64,000 nt of DNA from contig JBBIQS010000021.1 of NCBI GenBank assembly GCA_037442205.1, forward strand, positions 30,701 through 94,700, read 5' to 3'. Below the pieces are notes generated by a model that was not told where the DNA came from, did no database searches, and saw only the letters and a list, made by a program, of their open reading frames with translations. Source of the DNA: JBBIQS01 sp037442205. GTDB lineage: Bacteria; Myxococcota; Myxococcia; Myxococcales; UBA5297. Made by a program: the position numbers and the translations under genes. How positions within the stretch are numbered: position 1 is the first letter of the stretch; each line of letters opens with the position of its first letter. Below, piece by piece: positions 1-8,975 of the stretch.

Positions 1-58
1 CCGGGAGGACCGGGGCGGCGGAGACGCCGAGGGCGAGCAGGGCTGCGGCAAGAGACAT
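1..58 (-). CDS. Partial secreted protein, N-terminus only
   Basis: Only the first 19 codons lie in the window. They begin MSLAAALLALGVSAAP, a short hydrophobic stretch ending in small residues, which looks like the start of a Sec signal peptide. GAAGGA six bases before the ATG supports the start. The product cannot be identified because the rest lies beyond the window edge. Confidence 0.55.
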   Translation of the reverse strand, partial: MSLAAALLALGVSAAPVLP

Positions 59-139
59 CGAGGGTCCTTCGGACGAGTGGGGCGGGATAGTTAGCAGAGT
101 TGCCCGCCCGACTTGTAGCCCGGCGAGCGGGCGCGCGCC

Positions 140-178
140 AAAACGAAGGCGCCGAAGCCCGCTCCGGGCTCCGGCGCC
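140..178 (-). terminator. Rho-independent terminator of the aldolase gene
   Basis: A 14-bp stem (148-161 with 165-178, one mismatch that becomes a G-U pair in the minus-strand transcript) with a 3-base loop. On the minus strand it is followed by TTCGTTTT. It lies 25 bases past the stop codon of the aldolase gene, so it most likely ends that transcript. Confidence 0.8.
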
Positions 179-203
179 TCCGAGAATCAGCCAGGAATTG
201 CGG

Positions 204-1124
204 CTACTTGCCCTGGTAGACGGCCATCACGTCCTTGAGGAGCTTGACCGCCTCGTCGTGGGGGCGCTGGAAGGCGTTGCGGCCCATGATGCTGCCGAAG
301 GAGCCGCCGTCGCGCAGCCCGCGGATCTCCTCCAGCACCTCGGCGGTGCCCTTCGACTCGCCGCCGGAGAAGATCACGATCCGCTTGCCGCCGAACGACG
401 ACTGCACCACGTGGCGCACCCGGTCGGCCAGGGTCTTGGTGGGGATGTTGTACTTCTCGAAGACCTTCTTGGCCTCCGGCTGCTCGATGTGCTCCTTGGG
501 CGGCTTGACCTTGATGATGTGGGCGCCGAGCTGGGCGGCGATCTGCGCGGCGTAGCCGGCCACGTCCACCGCGGTCTCGCCGTCCTTGGACAGGCCGGTG
601 CCGCGGGGGTAGCTCCACACCACCACCGCCAGGCCCTTGCGCTTGGCCTCGATGGTCAGCTCGCGCAGGTCCTCGTACATCTTGGTGCGCTGCCCCGAGC
701 CCGGGTAGATGGTGTAGCCGATGGCCGCGCAGCCCAGCCGCAGCGCGTCCTCGATCGAGCCGGTGACCGCGCTCAGCGGCTGGTCCATCTTGGCCAGGGT
801 GTCGGAGTTGTTGAGCTTGAGGATCAGCGGGATCTGCCCGGCGAACTTGGCGGCACCGGCCTCGAGGAAGCCCAGCGGAGCGGCGTAGGCGTTGCAGCCG
901 GAGTCGATGGCCAGCTGGAAGTGGTAGTCGGGGTCGTAGCCGGCCGGGTTGGGGCCGAAGGAGCGGACCGGGCCGTGCTCGAAGCCCTGGTCCACCGGCA
1001 GGATCACCATTTTGCCGGTGCCGGCCAGGGTGCCATGGTTGAGCAGGCGGGCCAGGTTGGTGAGAGTCCCCGGGTTGTCCGAGGCATACCAGGAGAGAAT
1101 CTGCTTCACGCGGTCGGTCATCAT
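204..1124 (-). CDS. fbaB: Class I fructose-bisphosphate aldolase (FbaB/DhnA type)
   Basis: Predicted Schiff-base aldolase of glycolysis/gluconeogenesis, splitting fructose-1,6-bisphosphate into dihydroxyacetone phosphate and glyceraldehyde-3-phosphate in the cytoplasm. The 306-residue product has family landmarks: ILPVDQGFEHG near residue 43, the TIYPGSG motif, and AHIIKVKPP, whose lysine should form the Schiff base. A late GRNAFQRP motif matches the phosphate-binding end of the barrel. Start ATG 1124 is preceded by GGAGGA at good spacing; ATG 1121 is an alternative. It is monocistronic and followed by a terminator. It belongs to the DeoC/FbaB/LacD superfamily, so another aldol substrate is possible. 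That matters because an aldehyde-using BMC operon lies 15 kb away. Confidence 0.88.
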   Translation of the reverse strand: MMTDRVKQILSWYASDNPGTLTNLARLLNHGTLAGTGKMVILPVDQGFEHGPVRSFGPNPAGYDPDYHFQLAIDSGCNAYAAPLGFLEAGAAKFAGQIPLILKLNNSDTLAKMDQPLSAVTGSIEDALRLGCAAIGYTIYPGSGQRTKMYEDLRELTIEAKRKGLAVVVWSYPRGTGLSKDGETAVDVAGYAAQIAAQLGAHIIKVKPPKEHIEQPEAKKVFEKYNIPTKTLADRVRHVVQSSFGGKRIVIFSGGESKGTAEVLEEIRGLRDGGSFGSIMGRNAFQRPHDEAVKLLKDVMAVYQGK

Positions 1125-1337
1125 GGGCCTTCCTCCGATGTCTGTGACGTTCGGCCCGCTGCCTGAGCTGGCGTCCGCCAGCCCTCCGGATTCTCGAGGC
1201 GTCGAGGCCGTCCTTCGAGGCGGCGGCATCATGCCCCGACGCCCCAGGGGCGAACAAGCAAACTCCACATCGCGCCCCAAGCATGTTCATCGACGCCGTG
1301 GCGCACTGCGGCGAGACAGGCGAGGCACCCGCTCGCC

Positions 1338-3881
1338 TCAGCCGGCGGAGGGCGGGCGCGGCGGTGAAGCGGGCAGCAGCAGGGTGAGCTCGGTGCCGCT
1401 GCCCACCCGGCTGGCGACGCTGATCCTGCCGCCGTGCTTCTCGACGATGCCATGGACGATGGCCAGCCCCAGCCCGGTGCCCTCGCCGACCGGCTTGGTG
1501 GTGAAGAAGGGCTCGAAGATCTTGGAGAGCGCCTCGGGCGGGATGCCGGCGCCGGTGTCGGCCACGCGGATCTCGATCCCGGCCTCCGCCGCCTTGCTCG
1601 ACACGCGGATGGTGCCCCGCCCCTGAATCGCCTGGGCGGCGTTCTTGAGCAGGTTCATGAAGACCTGGGTCATCGGGCCAGGCTCGCACCACAGTGGCCC
1701 GGGGGCCTGCAGGTCCTTGACCAGCTCGATCCGATCCTTGAGATCGTGGCGCAGCAGCGCCGCGGCGTCGTCCACCAGCCGCTCGAGCTCCACCGGCTCG
1801 GGCTTGGAGTCAGCGCTCTGCCGGGAGAAGTCGCGCAGGGCGCGGACGATGGCCACCATCCGCGTCACCCCGTTGCCCATCACCCGCAGCATGTCTTCGA
1901 GGTCGGCCAACTCCTTGGGGGCCTCGGTCCGCTTCGTCTCGCCCGCCGCCGGGCCGAGCTGCGCCGCCTGGGCCAGCGCCTCCACCGACTGCTTGAGCGG
2001 CGGCAGCGCGTTCTGCACGAAGTTCAGCGGGTTGTTCAGTTCGTGGGCGATGCCCGCCACCAGCCGGCCCAGCGAAGCCATCTTCTCGGCGTGGACGACC
2101 TCTTCCCGGGCATCGTGGAGGGCGGCCAGCGCGCCGGCCAGCTCGTCGTTGGCCTTCTCCAGCTCGCCGGTGCGATCGCGGACACGTGTCTCCAGCGAGG
2201 CGTTGAGCTCCTCGAAGGAACGGATCTTGGCCGACAGCTCGCGGCGGGCGTACTCCATGGCCCCGGCCAGCTCGCCCAGCTCGTCGGAATCGGGCGGGGG
2301 GATGGGCCGGCTCAGCTCGCCCTTGCCGATCAGCCGGGCCCCGCGGGCCAGCGCGCTCAGCGGGGCCGAGAGTTCCTGGATCGCCACCATCACGAACCCG
2401 GCGCAGGCCAGCAGCGTGGCGGCGAAGATGACCAGCAGCGCCAGCGCGGTGTCCGCCTGACCGGGATCTCGCCAGCCCTTGAGCACCCCCAACGCAAGCT
2501 CGGGCGACAGCGGGGCGAAGGCGATCGACGCGCGCAGCCGGGGAAGCGGCCCGTGCATCGGCTCGCCGGCGGCGAGGGCCTCGACCATCCGCGCGGGAAG
2601 CTCGAAGCCCTTTTCGCCCTGCACCGCCCCGGCGCGCACCGCCACCACCCGCTCGCGGGGCGACGAGAGCTTGCGTGCCAGCGCCTCCAGCCGTGCGCCG
2701 TCTTCGCCCGCCTCCTCGAGCAGCTTGTCGCGGCGGGCGGTCAGCAGCGCGTCCCGGCGGGCCATGGCCTCGGCGTCGGCGGCCGCGGCGATGAACCGCT
2801 CGTGCTCGGAGAGGATGGTCAGGAAGGCGAAGGTGCCGCCGAAGGCGAGCAGCGCCCCCAGGGCGATGCCCAGCTTGTGGCGCAGCGAGAAGCGGCCGCG
2901 CTGGGGTTGCGCCTCCTCGGCCACCAGCGACAGCGCCGCCGCCTCGCGCACCGGCTGCAGGATTCGCCGGTGCCAGGCGGCCTGGTAGGGGAGCATCCCG
3001 ACGGCGATGGCGGCGATGGCCGCGAAGACCTGCAGCCCCTCCGACGGCAGGCCTTGCCGGGACTGGTAGAGGAAGCCGGTGAGCGCCGCGCCCAAAACCC
3101 AGGAGAGGAAGGTGGCGGCGGCGGTGCGGTAGGGAAGGGCGCTGACGATGCGCAGCGCCTCGGCGGCCGAGGTCGGCGTCCCCTGGTGGCGCTCGGGGAC
3201 CAGGAACGGCAGCAGCGGGCGGCTGGCGCGGTAGACGTCGAAGGTCAGCAGGCCGATGGTGAGGACCAGCACCAGCGGGGCGACGGCCATGCCGCCGGCG
3301 AACTCGCGGCTGGGCAGCCCGAGGACGAGGCGGAAGTAGACCGAGACCGCCAGCACGCCGCTCACGCTGGCGAGCACGGTGGAGACGAAGAGCCGCTCGC
3401 GCAGGCAGCGGGCGAGGTAGCGCAAGGGCTCCTCGGCGAAGAGCAGGTCGGCCTTCGGTTGCAGGAGGTGCCGATAGACGAGGGCGCGGAGGACGTTGGT
3501 GGCGAAGCCGACCGAAACCACCGCCCCGGCGATGATCGCCGTGGCCTCGGCGCCCAGCCCGGCGATGCCGGCCAGGGTCGGCGCCAGCAGCAGGCCCAGC
3601 CCTCCGACCGCCAGGGTGCGGAAGAGCAGCGCCCGGCGCGGGAAGCGGACCACCGCCTCCCGGGCAGGCTCGAGTCCCAGCTCGCCGTCCAGGCCCTTGA
3701 TCCAGCGGTTGGAGAAGTAGGCCCAGTAGAGGGTGGAGACCCCGAGGATGGGCGCCAGCGAGGCGGCGGCGGCGATGGCCTCGGCCCGGGTCAGCGAGAA
3801 GAACACGAAGAGCAGCAGCGCGTCGGCGCCGAGCTCGACGGCGGTGAACAGCACTCCGGCGAGGAAGAGCTTGCGTCTCAC
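1338..3881 (-). CDS. Membrane-bound hybrid-length sensor histidine kinase
   Basis: Predicted inner-membrane sensor kinase of about 847 residues. The first 350 residues hold roughly eight hydrophobic segments in an unusual multi-spanning N-terminus. A further membrane pair (about residues 380 and 510) flanks a periplasmic stretch. A HAMP-like segment and a coiled coil (ETRVRDRTGELEKANDEL) follow. The HisKA box is GIAHELNNPLNF with phospho-accepting His near residue 613. The ATPase domain has an N box NLLKNAAQAI, DTGAGIP, and GTGLGLAI. No receiver domain is attached and no response regulator is adjacent, so it is an orphan kinase. The start is uncertain: GTG 3881 begins just before the first membrane helix and lacks a clear ribosome binding site. 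Confidence 0.85.
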   Translation of the reverse strand: MRRKLFLAGVLFTAVELGADALLLFVFFSLTRAEAIAAAASLAPILGVSTLYWAYFSNRWIKGLDGELGLEPAREAVVRFPRRALLFRTLAVGGLGLLLAPTLAGIAGLGAEATAIIAGAVVSVGFATNVLRALVYRHLLQPKADLLFAEEPLRYLARCLRERLFVSTVLASVSGVLAVSVYFRLVLGLPSREFAGGMAVAPLVLVLTIGLLTFDVYRASRPLLPFLVPERHQGTPTSAAEALRIVSALPYRTAAATFLSWVLGAALTGFLYQSRQGLPSEGLQVFAAIAAIAVGMLPYQAAWHRRILQPVREAAALSLVAEEAQPQRGRFSLRHKLGIALGALLAFGGTFAFLTILSEHERFIAAAADAEAMARRDALLTARRDKLLEEAGEDGARLEALARKLSSPRERVVAVRAGAVQGEKGFELPARMVEALAAGEPMHGPLPRLRASIAFAPLSPELALGVLKGWRDPGQADTALALLVIFAATLLACAGFVMVAIQELSAPLSALARGARLIGKGELSRPIPPPDSDELGELAGAMEYARRELSAKIRSFEELNASLETRVRDRTGELEKANDELAGALAALHDAREEVVHAEKMASLGRLVAGIAHELNNPLNFVQNALPPLKQSVEALAQAAQLGPAAGETKRTEAPKELADLEDMLRVMGNGVTRMVAIVRALRDFSRQSADSKPEPVELERLVDDAAALLRHDLKDRIELVKDLQAPGPLWCEPGPMTQVFMNLLKNAAQAIQGRGTIRVSSKAAEAGIEIRVADTGAGIPPEALSKIFEPFFTTKPVGEGTGLGLAIVHGIVEKHGGRISVASRVGSGTELTLLLPASPPRPPSAG

Positions 3882-4059
3882 GGGGCGGGCATCATACCCG
3901 CATTCGCTCGTGCTTCCGGATGGAAGGCCTGCCCTCGTGACGCTGGCTTGGCGGCGTGTCGGCAGGGGCTCGACAGCACTCCCTCCAGCGGGCAACGAGG
4001 CTCCGGCTGGCCACATCTGATTCTTTGGGCGGCCGATCTGCGCCGCCGGGGGGGATTCC

Positions 4060-4473
4060 ATGGACGCGGGCAGCGGGAGGGACTCGCGAATCGGGCTGTA
4101 CGCGATCTCGGGAGTGTTGACGGCGATCTTTCTATTCGCGGGAGGGTTCGCGCTGAGCAACGCGCCTCAGGCCGTCGCCGGCGTCGCACGCTACGGCTAT
4201 CCGCATTGGTTCCTGTTCGTCGTCGGAGCAGTGGAGGTCCTGAGCGCGATTGCACTGTGGGTGCCGCGCATCCGCGTGCTCGGCGCCCTGGGAATCTGCG
4301 CGATCATGGTGGGGGCAGTGATCACACACCTGACGCACGGCGAGGCTCGTGTGATCCCGATTCCGATCGCGTTGCTGATCCTGTCGGCGACAGTGGCCTA
4401 CGCCCGTCGCGACGAGATCCCGGCGCTGCTGGGCCGGGCGGCGCGGACGGCCCCGCGCAGCGTGCATCCTTGA
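4060..4473 (+). CDS. DoxX-like small membrane protein
   Basis: A 137-residue protein with four predicted membrane helices (about residues 12-34, 50-68, 73-91, 96-115), matching the four-helix DoxX/DoxX_2 family. Family members are linked to redox or thiol metabolism, but no specific role can be given here. A GGGGG run upstream may serve as ribosome binding site. Its codon use looks less GC-extreme than its neighbours, hinting at more recent acquisition. It is divergent from the large kinase and followed by a strong inverted repeat. Confidence 0.75.
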   Translation: MDAGSGRDSRIGLYAISGVLTAIFLFAGGFALSNAPQAVAGVARYGYPHWFLFVVGAVEVLSAIALWVPRIRVLGALGICAIMVGAVITHLTHGEARVIPIPIALLILSATVAYARRDEIPALLGRAARTAPRSVHP

Positions 4474-4497
4474 AGCTGGTCTCTGGTAGCAGGAGTT

Positions 4498-4530
4498 CCC
4501 GCTGAGCCTCCCGAAGAGAGGCTCAGCGGG
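4498..4530. terminator. Bidirectional terminator, perfect 13-bp stem
   Basis: A perfect inverted repeat, CCCGCTGAGCCTC at 4498-4510 and GAGGCTCAGCGGG at 4518-4530, with a 7-base loop. It sits between two convergent genes (ends at 4473 and 4550). Neither side carries a real T-run, so efficiency is uncertain. Confidence 0.7.
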
Positions 4531-4549
4531 TGCTCGGACGCGGCATCGC

Positions 4550-5785
4550 TCACCTGCGGCTCGCCGAGGCCTCCGGTTCGATCGCCGGGCGCAGGCCAGA
4601 CGTCTTGATGCGACTCTGCTCGGCGTCGCTGATCGCCCAGTGGACGACCGCCTGGGCCTTCGGGTCGGTCGAGCCGCCGCACAGCGAGAGCGGCACCACC
4701 AGGCCGCTGGCGGTCTCGGGGGCGAGCGATATCTCGCGGACTCCTTTCGCCTGCCGAGCGGCCGCGCGGCTGGTCAGCGCGATCACCTCGGTCGAGTTCG
4801 CCACCCGGCGCAGCAGCTCGGCCGAATCGACGGGCACCGCCGCCGCATTGGCCGCCATCTGCTCGGCACCCGTGCCCGCGCCCGCCAGAAGCACGATCGG
4901 ACGGGCGTCGCTGCCGGCCAGCTGGGACCAGGTCTTCAGCTTGGCGGCGAGGAGCCCCCGGACCTGCTCCGCCGAGAGCGACTGCAGTGGCGAGTCCGGG
5001 CGCACCAGCAGCACCAGTTGGTCGAACCCGACGACCTTGCAGGCGATGCCATCAGGAGGATGGACTTCTCCCGCCACCCCGGCCAGACCGGCCGTCCCCA
5101 GCGCCAGCTCTCCGACGCAGTTCTGGTCCTCGGCCGCGACTTCGAAGGTCATCCCCGGCAGCGCGGCCCGGGCGTCGTCGATGACCTTGGCGAGCATCGG
5201 CGAGCCGACGTAGCGCATCTCGCCCTCGATTCCCAGGCGCGCGGCCGCGTGGGCGCTCCAGCCCACACGCCAGTCCGGCAGCGCCTTGGAGACCAGCCCC
5301 TTGCCGGTGTATCCGCTGGGCGGCATCCAGGGCTCGTCGAAGTGGAGCACGGTGGTCCGTCCCCGGTCGATGCGGACGACCGCCTCGGCCTCGGGCTCGA
5401 CGGCCAGTCCCTGTCGCGCGCCCAGCCCGGGGCCGCGCACCAGGTAGCTCCCCGGCGGCAGTCGCAGTTGCTGAGGATCGGTGGCCCGATAGCCGTTGTC
5501 CTTGACCCGCGCGAGCTCGCGGCCGGCGGCGTCGAAGACCACGTAGGGCAGGCGGACGTAGTCGGAGTAGTCGTCGTGCGTCGGATGGCTCTCGCGAATG
5601 TCGGTGAAGACCACCAGCGTGCCACTTTCCTCGCTGGCCGCGGGCATCCGCGGATCCGGGCCGACCGGCTCGGCCACGCGCAAAGGAGTGGTGGTCACGC
5701 AGGCGCTGCCACCGAACGCCGCGGCTGCCAGAGCCAGTCCGAGGATGGGAATTTGCCAGAGAGATGCCCGATTTGTTGCGTCCAT
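4550..5785 (-). CDS. Lipoprotein with phosphate-type substrate-binding domain
   Basis: A 411-residue exported protein. The signal peptide (hydrophobic residues about 10-28) ends at a possible lipobox GSAC. The first half (about 40-165) is a beta-rich segment with RLPPGSYLVRGPG, resembling small carboxypeptidase-regulatory/PEGA-like folds. The second half resembles a PstS-like periplasmic binding domain: FDQLVLLVRPDSPL, LSAEQVRGLLAAKLKTW and a late VVHWAISDAEQSRI. No ABC permease or ATPase lies nearby, so a sensory or scaffold role is as likely as uptake. Start ATG 5785 follows GGAGGCCGC. It lies downstream of the kinase/regulator pair on the same strand, 137 bases away. Confidence 0.7.
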   Translation of the reverse strand: MDATNRASLWQIPILGLALAAAAFGGSACVTTTPLRVAEPVGPDPRMPAASEESGTLVVFTDIRESHPTHDDYSDYVRLPYVVFDAAGRELARVKDNGYRATDPQQLRLPPGSYLVRGPGLGARQGLAVEPEAEAVVRIDRGRTTVLHFDEPWMPPSGYTGKGLVSKALPDWRVGWSAHAAARLGIEGEMRYVGSPMLAKVIDDARAALPGMTFEVAAEDQNCVGELALGTAGLAGVAGEVHPPDGIACKVVGFDQLVLLVRPDSPLQSLSAEQVRGLLAAKLKTWSQLAGSDARPIVLLAGAGTGAEQMAANAAAVPVDSAELLRRVANSTEVIALTSRAAARQAKGVREISLAPETASGLVVPLSLCGGSTDPKAQAVVHWAISDAEQSRIKTSGLRPAIEPEASASRR

Positions 5786-5922
5786 GCGGCCTCCGATTCG
5801 CGCCCGTAGCGCGGTGTTGATCGAAGGAGCAGCGAGCAACCTGCGTGCCGGGGCCGATGCGAGGGAAGTTGGAGGGGTGGACGGAAGATTTCCGGAGCTG
5901 GCGCGGAAGATTTCCCTGCGGC

Positions 5923-7278
5923 CTAGTTGGCCTCGTCGAGCCACTTGGCGAGGGTTTTGGGATCGATTCCGAGCTTCTCGGCGGTACGGCCGCGCTGGCC
6001 GTTGCACTGCTGCAGGGCCCAGGCGGCATAGCGCCTTTGCAGCTCCCGCATCGGAATCACGCTCTCGCCGAAGGACATGCCGCGCGGCGGTTCTGACTCC
6101 CGCACCGTGACCGGGAGATCCTCCAGGCCCAGCTCAATGCTGCGGCCGAGGAGCACCATGCGCTCAATCGTGTGCGCCAGCTCTCGCACGTTGCCCGGCC
6201 AGCGGTAGTCGATCATCCGCGCCAGCACCTCGCGCGAAAGCTGGGTGACGGGCGAAGAGGGGTAGCGGCCGCGCGCCGCGGCGACAAAGTGCTCGACCAG
6301 CAGCGGGATGTCCTCGCGCCGCTCGCGGAGCGCCGGCATGTGCACCGGGACTACGTCCAGCCGATAAAGGAGATCCTCCCGGAAGCTCCCCGCGCGGACG
6401 CTCTCCCGCAGGTCGCGGTGGGTGGCGGAGACGATCCGGACGTCGACGGCGCGTTCGCGGCTGGCGCCCACCGGGCGGATGGTGCGGTTCTCGAGGACGT
6501 GCAGCAGCTTGGCCTGGAGAGGCAGCGGCATCTCGCCGATCTCGTCGAGCAGGATTGTCCCGCCGTCCGCTTCGGCGAAAAGGCCGGGGCGGTCCGAGGT
6601 GGCTCCGGTGAAGGCGCCTTTGCTGTGGCCGAACAGCTCGCTCTCGAGCAGGTTCTCGGGCAGCGCCGCGCAGTTGACTTTGACGAAGGGGGCCTTGGCG
6701 CGCGGGCTCTCCGCGTGGAGGACTTTGGCGATCTCGCCCTTGCCGGTGCCGGTCTCGCCGGTGAGCAGGACCGGGGCCTCGGTCGGCGCCAGCCGCCGCA
6801 CCACGTCCAGGACCTGGCGGATGGCCGGGCTCTGCCCCACGAAGCCCCGCGGAATCCAGGTGGCGCGCAGGGTCGTCTTCAGCGAGGCCGCCTCGCGCCG
6901 GACCTGGACCTCCTCCAGCGCGCGCCCGAGGAAGATCACCAGCTCCTCGGTCTTGAAGGGCTTGGTCAGGTAGTGCGCCGCGCCCTGGCGCATGGACTCG
7001 ATGGCCGAGTCGATGGCGCCGTAGGCGGTCATGACGATCACCGGGCGCATCGGCTCGAGCTTGCGGGAGGCGGCCAGCAGCTCGACGCCGTCCATGTCGG
7101 GCATGCGCAGATCCGTCACCAGCGCGTCGAACTTCTCCCGCTCCAGCTGCCGCACCGCCTCGCGCCCGGAGGCCAGGGCGAGGGCAGAGTAGCCGGCATC
7201 CACCAACCCCTCGGCGAGCGTCTCCGCCATCTCGAGCTTGTCGTCGACGACGAGGACGCGAAACCTCCGGTCAGACAT
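5923..7278 (-). CDS. NtrC-family sigma-54 response regulator
   Basis: A 451-residue transcriptional activator. The receiver domain (1-120) has VVDDK and phospho-acceptor Asp56 in VTDLRMPD. The AAA+ domain (about 146-380) shows Walker A GETGTGKGE (174-182), the sigma-54-contacting loop GAFTGA (221-226) and Walker B TILLDEIGE (241-249). A Fis-type helix-turn-helix ends the protein (about 415-451). The start codon lies inside the end of the upstream kinase gene (8-base overlap), so the two are co-translated partners. A -24/-12 promoter sits upstream of the divergent efflux operon, which is the obvious target. Confidence 0.93.
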   Translation of the reverse strand: MSDRRFRVLVVDDKLEMAETLAEGLVDAGYSALALASGREAVRQLEREKFDALVTDLRMPDMDGVELLAASRKLEPMRPVIVMTAYGAIDSAIESMRQGAAHYLTKPFKTEELVIFLGRALEEVQVRREAASLKTTLRATWIPRGFVGQSPAIRQVLDVVRRLAPTEAPVLLTGETGTGKGEIAKVLHAESPRAKAPFVKVNCAALPENLLESELFGHSKGAFTGATSDRPGLFAEADGGTILLDEIGEMPLPLQAKLLHVLENRTIRPVGASRERAVDVRIVSATHRDLRESVRAGSFREDLLYRLDVVPVHMPALRERREDIPLLVEHFVAAARGRYPSSPVTQLSREVLARMIDYRWPGNVRELAHTIERMVLLGRSIELGLEDLPVTVRESEPPRGMSFGESVIPMRELQRRYAAWALQQCNGQRGRTAEKLGIDPKTLAKWLDEAN

Positions 7279-8806
7279 TCGGCGCTCCCTGCAGCAGGGG
7301 GATCTCGAGCACGGCGCGGGTGCCGCGCGGGCTCGAGGGTTCGAGGCGGAGTTGGCCGCGGTGGATCTTGGCGATCTCTCCGGCGATGGCGAGGCCCAGC
7401 CCGGTCCCTTTGCCCTGCGGCTTGGTGGTGAAGAAGGGTTCGGCGACCCGGTGCGCGACCGCTGCCGGGATTCCCTCGCCGTCGTCGGTGACCACGAAGT
7501 CCAGGCGCGCGGAGCCGGGCGCCACGGCAAGGTCCACCGCGCCCTCGCCTTTGCAGGCGTCGCAGGCGTTCAACAGCAGGTTGACCAGGGCGTGTTCGAG
7601 CAGCCGCGGGTCGCAGTGGACCGAAGGCAGGCCGTCGGGGACTCGGGCCGACAGCTTCACGCCCGCCTTGGCGAAGCGATGCTCGACCAGCGTCACCGCC
7701 GAGAACACCACGTCGGCCGGCTGGGCCTCCTTGAGGGCGGGCGTCTCACCGCGCGCCAGGTCGAGGAAGCCGCGGATGACCTGCTTGATCCGCTCGGTCT
7801 GCTCGAGGACGACCTGGAGCGCCTTGTGTGCCCGCTCGTCCCCGGTCAGCCGGTGCTGGAGCTGCTCAGCCCGGCCGGCGATCACGCCGAGCGGCGTGGA
7901 GATCTCGTGCGCCACTCCGCCGGCGAAGGTCACCATCGCCGCCGCCCGGCTTTGCTGTGCCAGGCGCTGGTCGCGCTCGCGGGCCACCTCGGCCTCGGCG
8001 AGCTCGCGCTGCAGTGACAGCTCCTTGCGTTGCTGGCGCAGGGCCACGCCCCCGAACCCGACCACCAGCCCGGCGGCGAGGGCGACCGCCAGGATCAAGC
8101 GGAAGCGGGCGCGCTGCTCCCGGTCCCGCTCCCGGCCGGCGCTGGCCACCACCGCCACTCCCCAGGTGCCCAGCTGACCGGAGTTCACCCGCGACAGTCC
8201 CGCCATCGCGGTGCGTTCGCTCAACCCCAGGGAAGCCGCCGCCGCGGGCGGCAGCCGGACCGTGGTGCGCCCGGTCGCAAACGCCTCCGCCAGCTCCGGC
8301 GAGCTGACGACCCGGCCGTCCACCGAGCGCAGCGGCCCCTGGGGAGTCGCCACCAGCAGGGCGATCGCGCGCGGCTGGGCGAGCTGGGCCATTCCCGCCA
8401 GCAGATCTGCGGGAGAGGCGACGAGGTCGACCGCGCCGCCCTGCGCCAGGGCCACCTCCAGGGCGAATCCCTCGGCCGGACCGCCAGGCTCGGCCGGGGC
8501 TCCGGGGGGCCGCAGCCGGGCGCGCAGGTAGTTTCCCCACAGCCGCTGGCCGCTCGGTCGCCCGGCCGCCTGGTCGTCGGCGAAGATCAGCGCGTCATGG
8601 CGGACCAGCGCCAGGCGCGTGGCGAGCTCGCTTGCCGCCCCGGCGGCCACCGTGGCCTGCTCCTGCGCGAAGTCCTCCAGCGCCGCCGCCTGCTCCCGCC
8701 GCTCGTCCCAATAGGAGAGCGCGCCGATGCAGACCACGGCCCCGGCCATGGCCACGGCCAGCAGGGGAGCTCGTCGAGCGTTCGTCCGCGGCGGCAAAGA
8801 AGTCAT
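7271..8806 (-). CDS. Sensor histidine kinase paired with NtrC-type regulator
   Basis: A 511-residue inner-membrane kinase with two membrane helices (about 14-32 and 235-255) around a periplasmic sensor domain of about 200 residues, then a coiled coil. The HisKA box is GGVAHEISTPLG with phospho-His near 300. The ATPase domain contains NLLLNACDAC, DDGEGIP and GTGLGLAI. It should phosphorylate the regulator encoded next, which overlaps its 3' end. It faces the efflux operon across a 169-base control region, suggesting that it senses an envelope or toxic-compound signal. ATG 8806 places the first helix correctly but has a weak ribosome binding site. Confidence 0.9.
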   Translation of the reverse strand: MTSLPPRTNARRAPLLAVAMAGAVVCIGALSYWDERREQAAALEDFAQEQATVAAGAASELATRLALVRHDALIFADDQAAGRPSGQRLWGNYLRARLRPPGAPAEPGGPAEGFALEVALAQGGAVDLVASPADLLAGMAQLAQPRAIALLVATPQGPLRSVDGRVVSSPELAEAFATGRTTVRLPPAAAASLGLSERTAMAGLSRVNSGQLGTWGVAVVASAGRERDREQRARFRLILAVALAAGLVVGFGGVALRQQRKELSLQRELAEAEVARERDQRLAQQSRAAAMVTFAGGVAHEISTPLGVIAGRAEQLQHRLTGDERAHKALQVVLEQTERIKQVIRGFLDLARGETPALKEAQPADVVFSAVTLVEHRFAKAGVKLSARVPDGLPSVHCDPRLLEHALVNLLLNACDACKGEGAVDLAVAPGSARLDFVVTDDGEGIPAAVAHRVAEPFFTTKPQGKGTGLGLAIAGEIAKIHRGQLRLEPSSPRGTRAVLEIPLLQGAPNV

Positions 8807-8876
8807 TCGTCGACGACCACAGCAATCCCGATACCAGCGAGGCGATTCTCGTAACTCTCTCACCGCTCCGGGGGCC

Positions 8877-8917
8877 GCCGGGAATTTTTCCCATTCCGCT
8901 CCGGAGGAATTCCCGGC
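8877..8917. promoter_or_regulatory. Inverted repeat, candidate enhancer site for the sigma-54 regulator
   Basis: Arms GCCGGGAATT (8877-8886) and AATTCCCGGC (8908-8917) are perfect inverses with a 21-base spacer. Each arm also lies within a smaller palindrome (GGGAATTTTTCCC and GGAATTCC). The centre lies about 77 bases before the transcription start expected from the -24/-12 promoter, where bacterial enhancer-binding proteins usually bind. Binding by the adjacent NtrC-type regulator is inference. Confidence 0.6.
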
Positions 8918-8946
8918 CAGGCGGCGCCGCCGCAGAGGGGCGAGGG

Positions 8947-8963
8947 TTGGCACACGTTCTGCT
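8947..8963 (+). promoter_or_regulatory. Sigma-54 (-24/-12) promoter of the efflux operon
   Basis: TTGGCACACGTTCTGCT has the required GG (8949-8950) and GC (8961-8962) ten bases apart, with TTGGCAC matching the -24 element. Transcription would begin near 8974, only a few bases before the GTG start of the TolC-like gene, so the message would be almost leaderless. That short leader is the main reason for doubt. Confidence 0.6.
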
Positions 8964-8975
8964 CGGCAGCCGCCC

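Noticed and set aside
1434..4505. A very long open frame on the plus strand opposite the large histidine kinase
   Set aside because: It is rich in Gly, Arg, Gln and His without any domain, typical of the antisense frame of a high-GC gene; the minus-strand kinase has clear HisKA and ATPase motifs.
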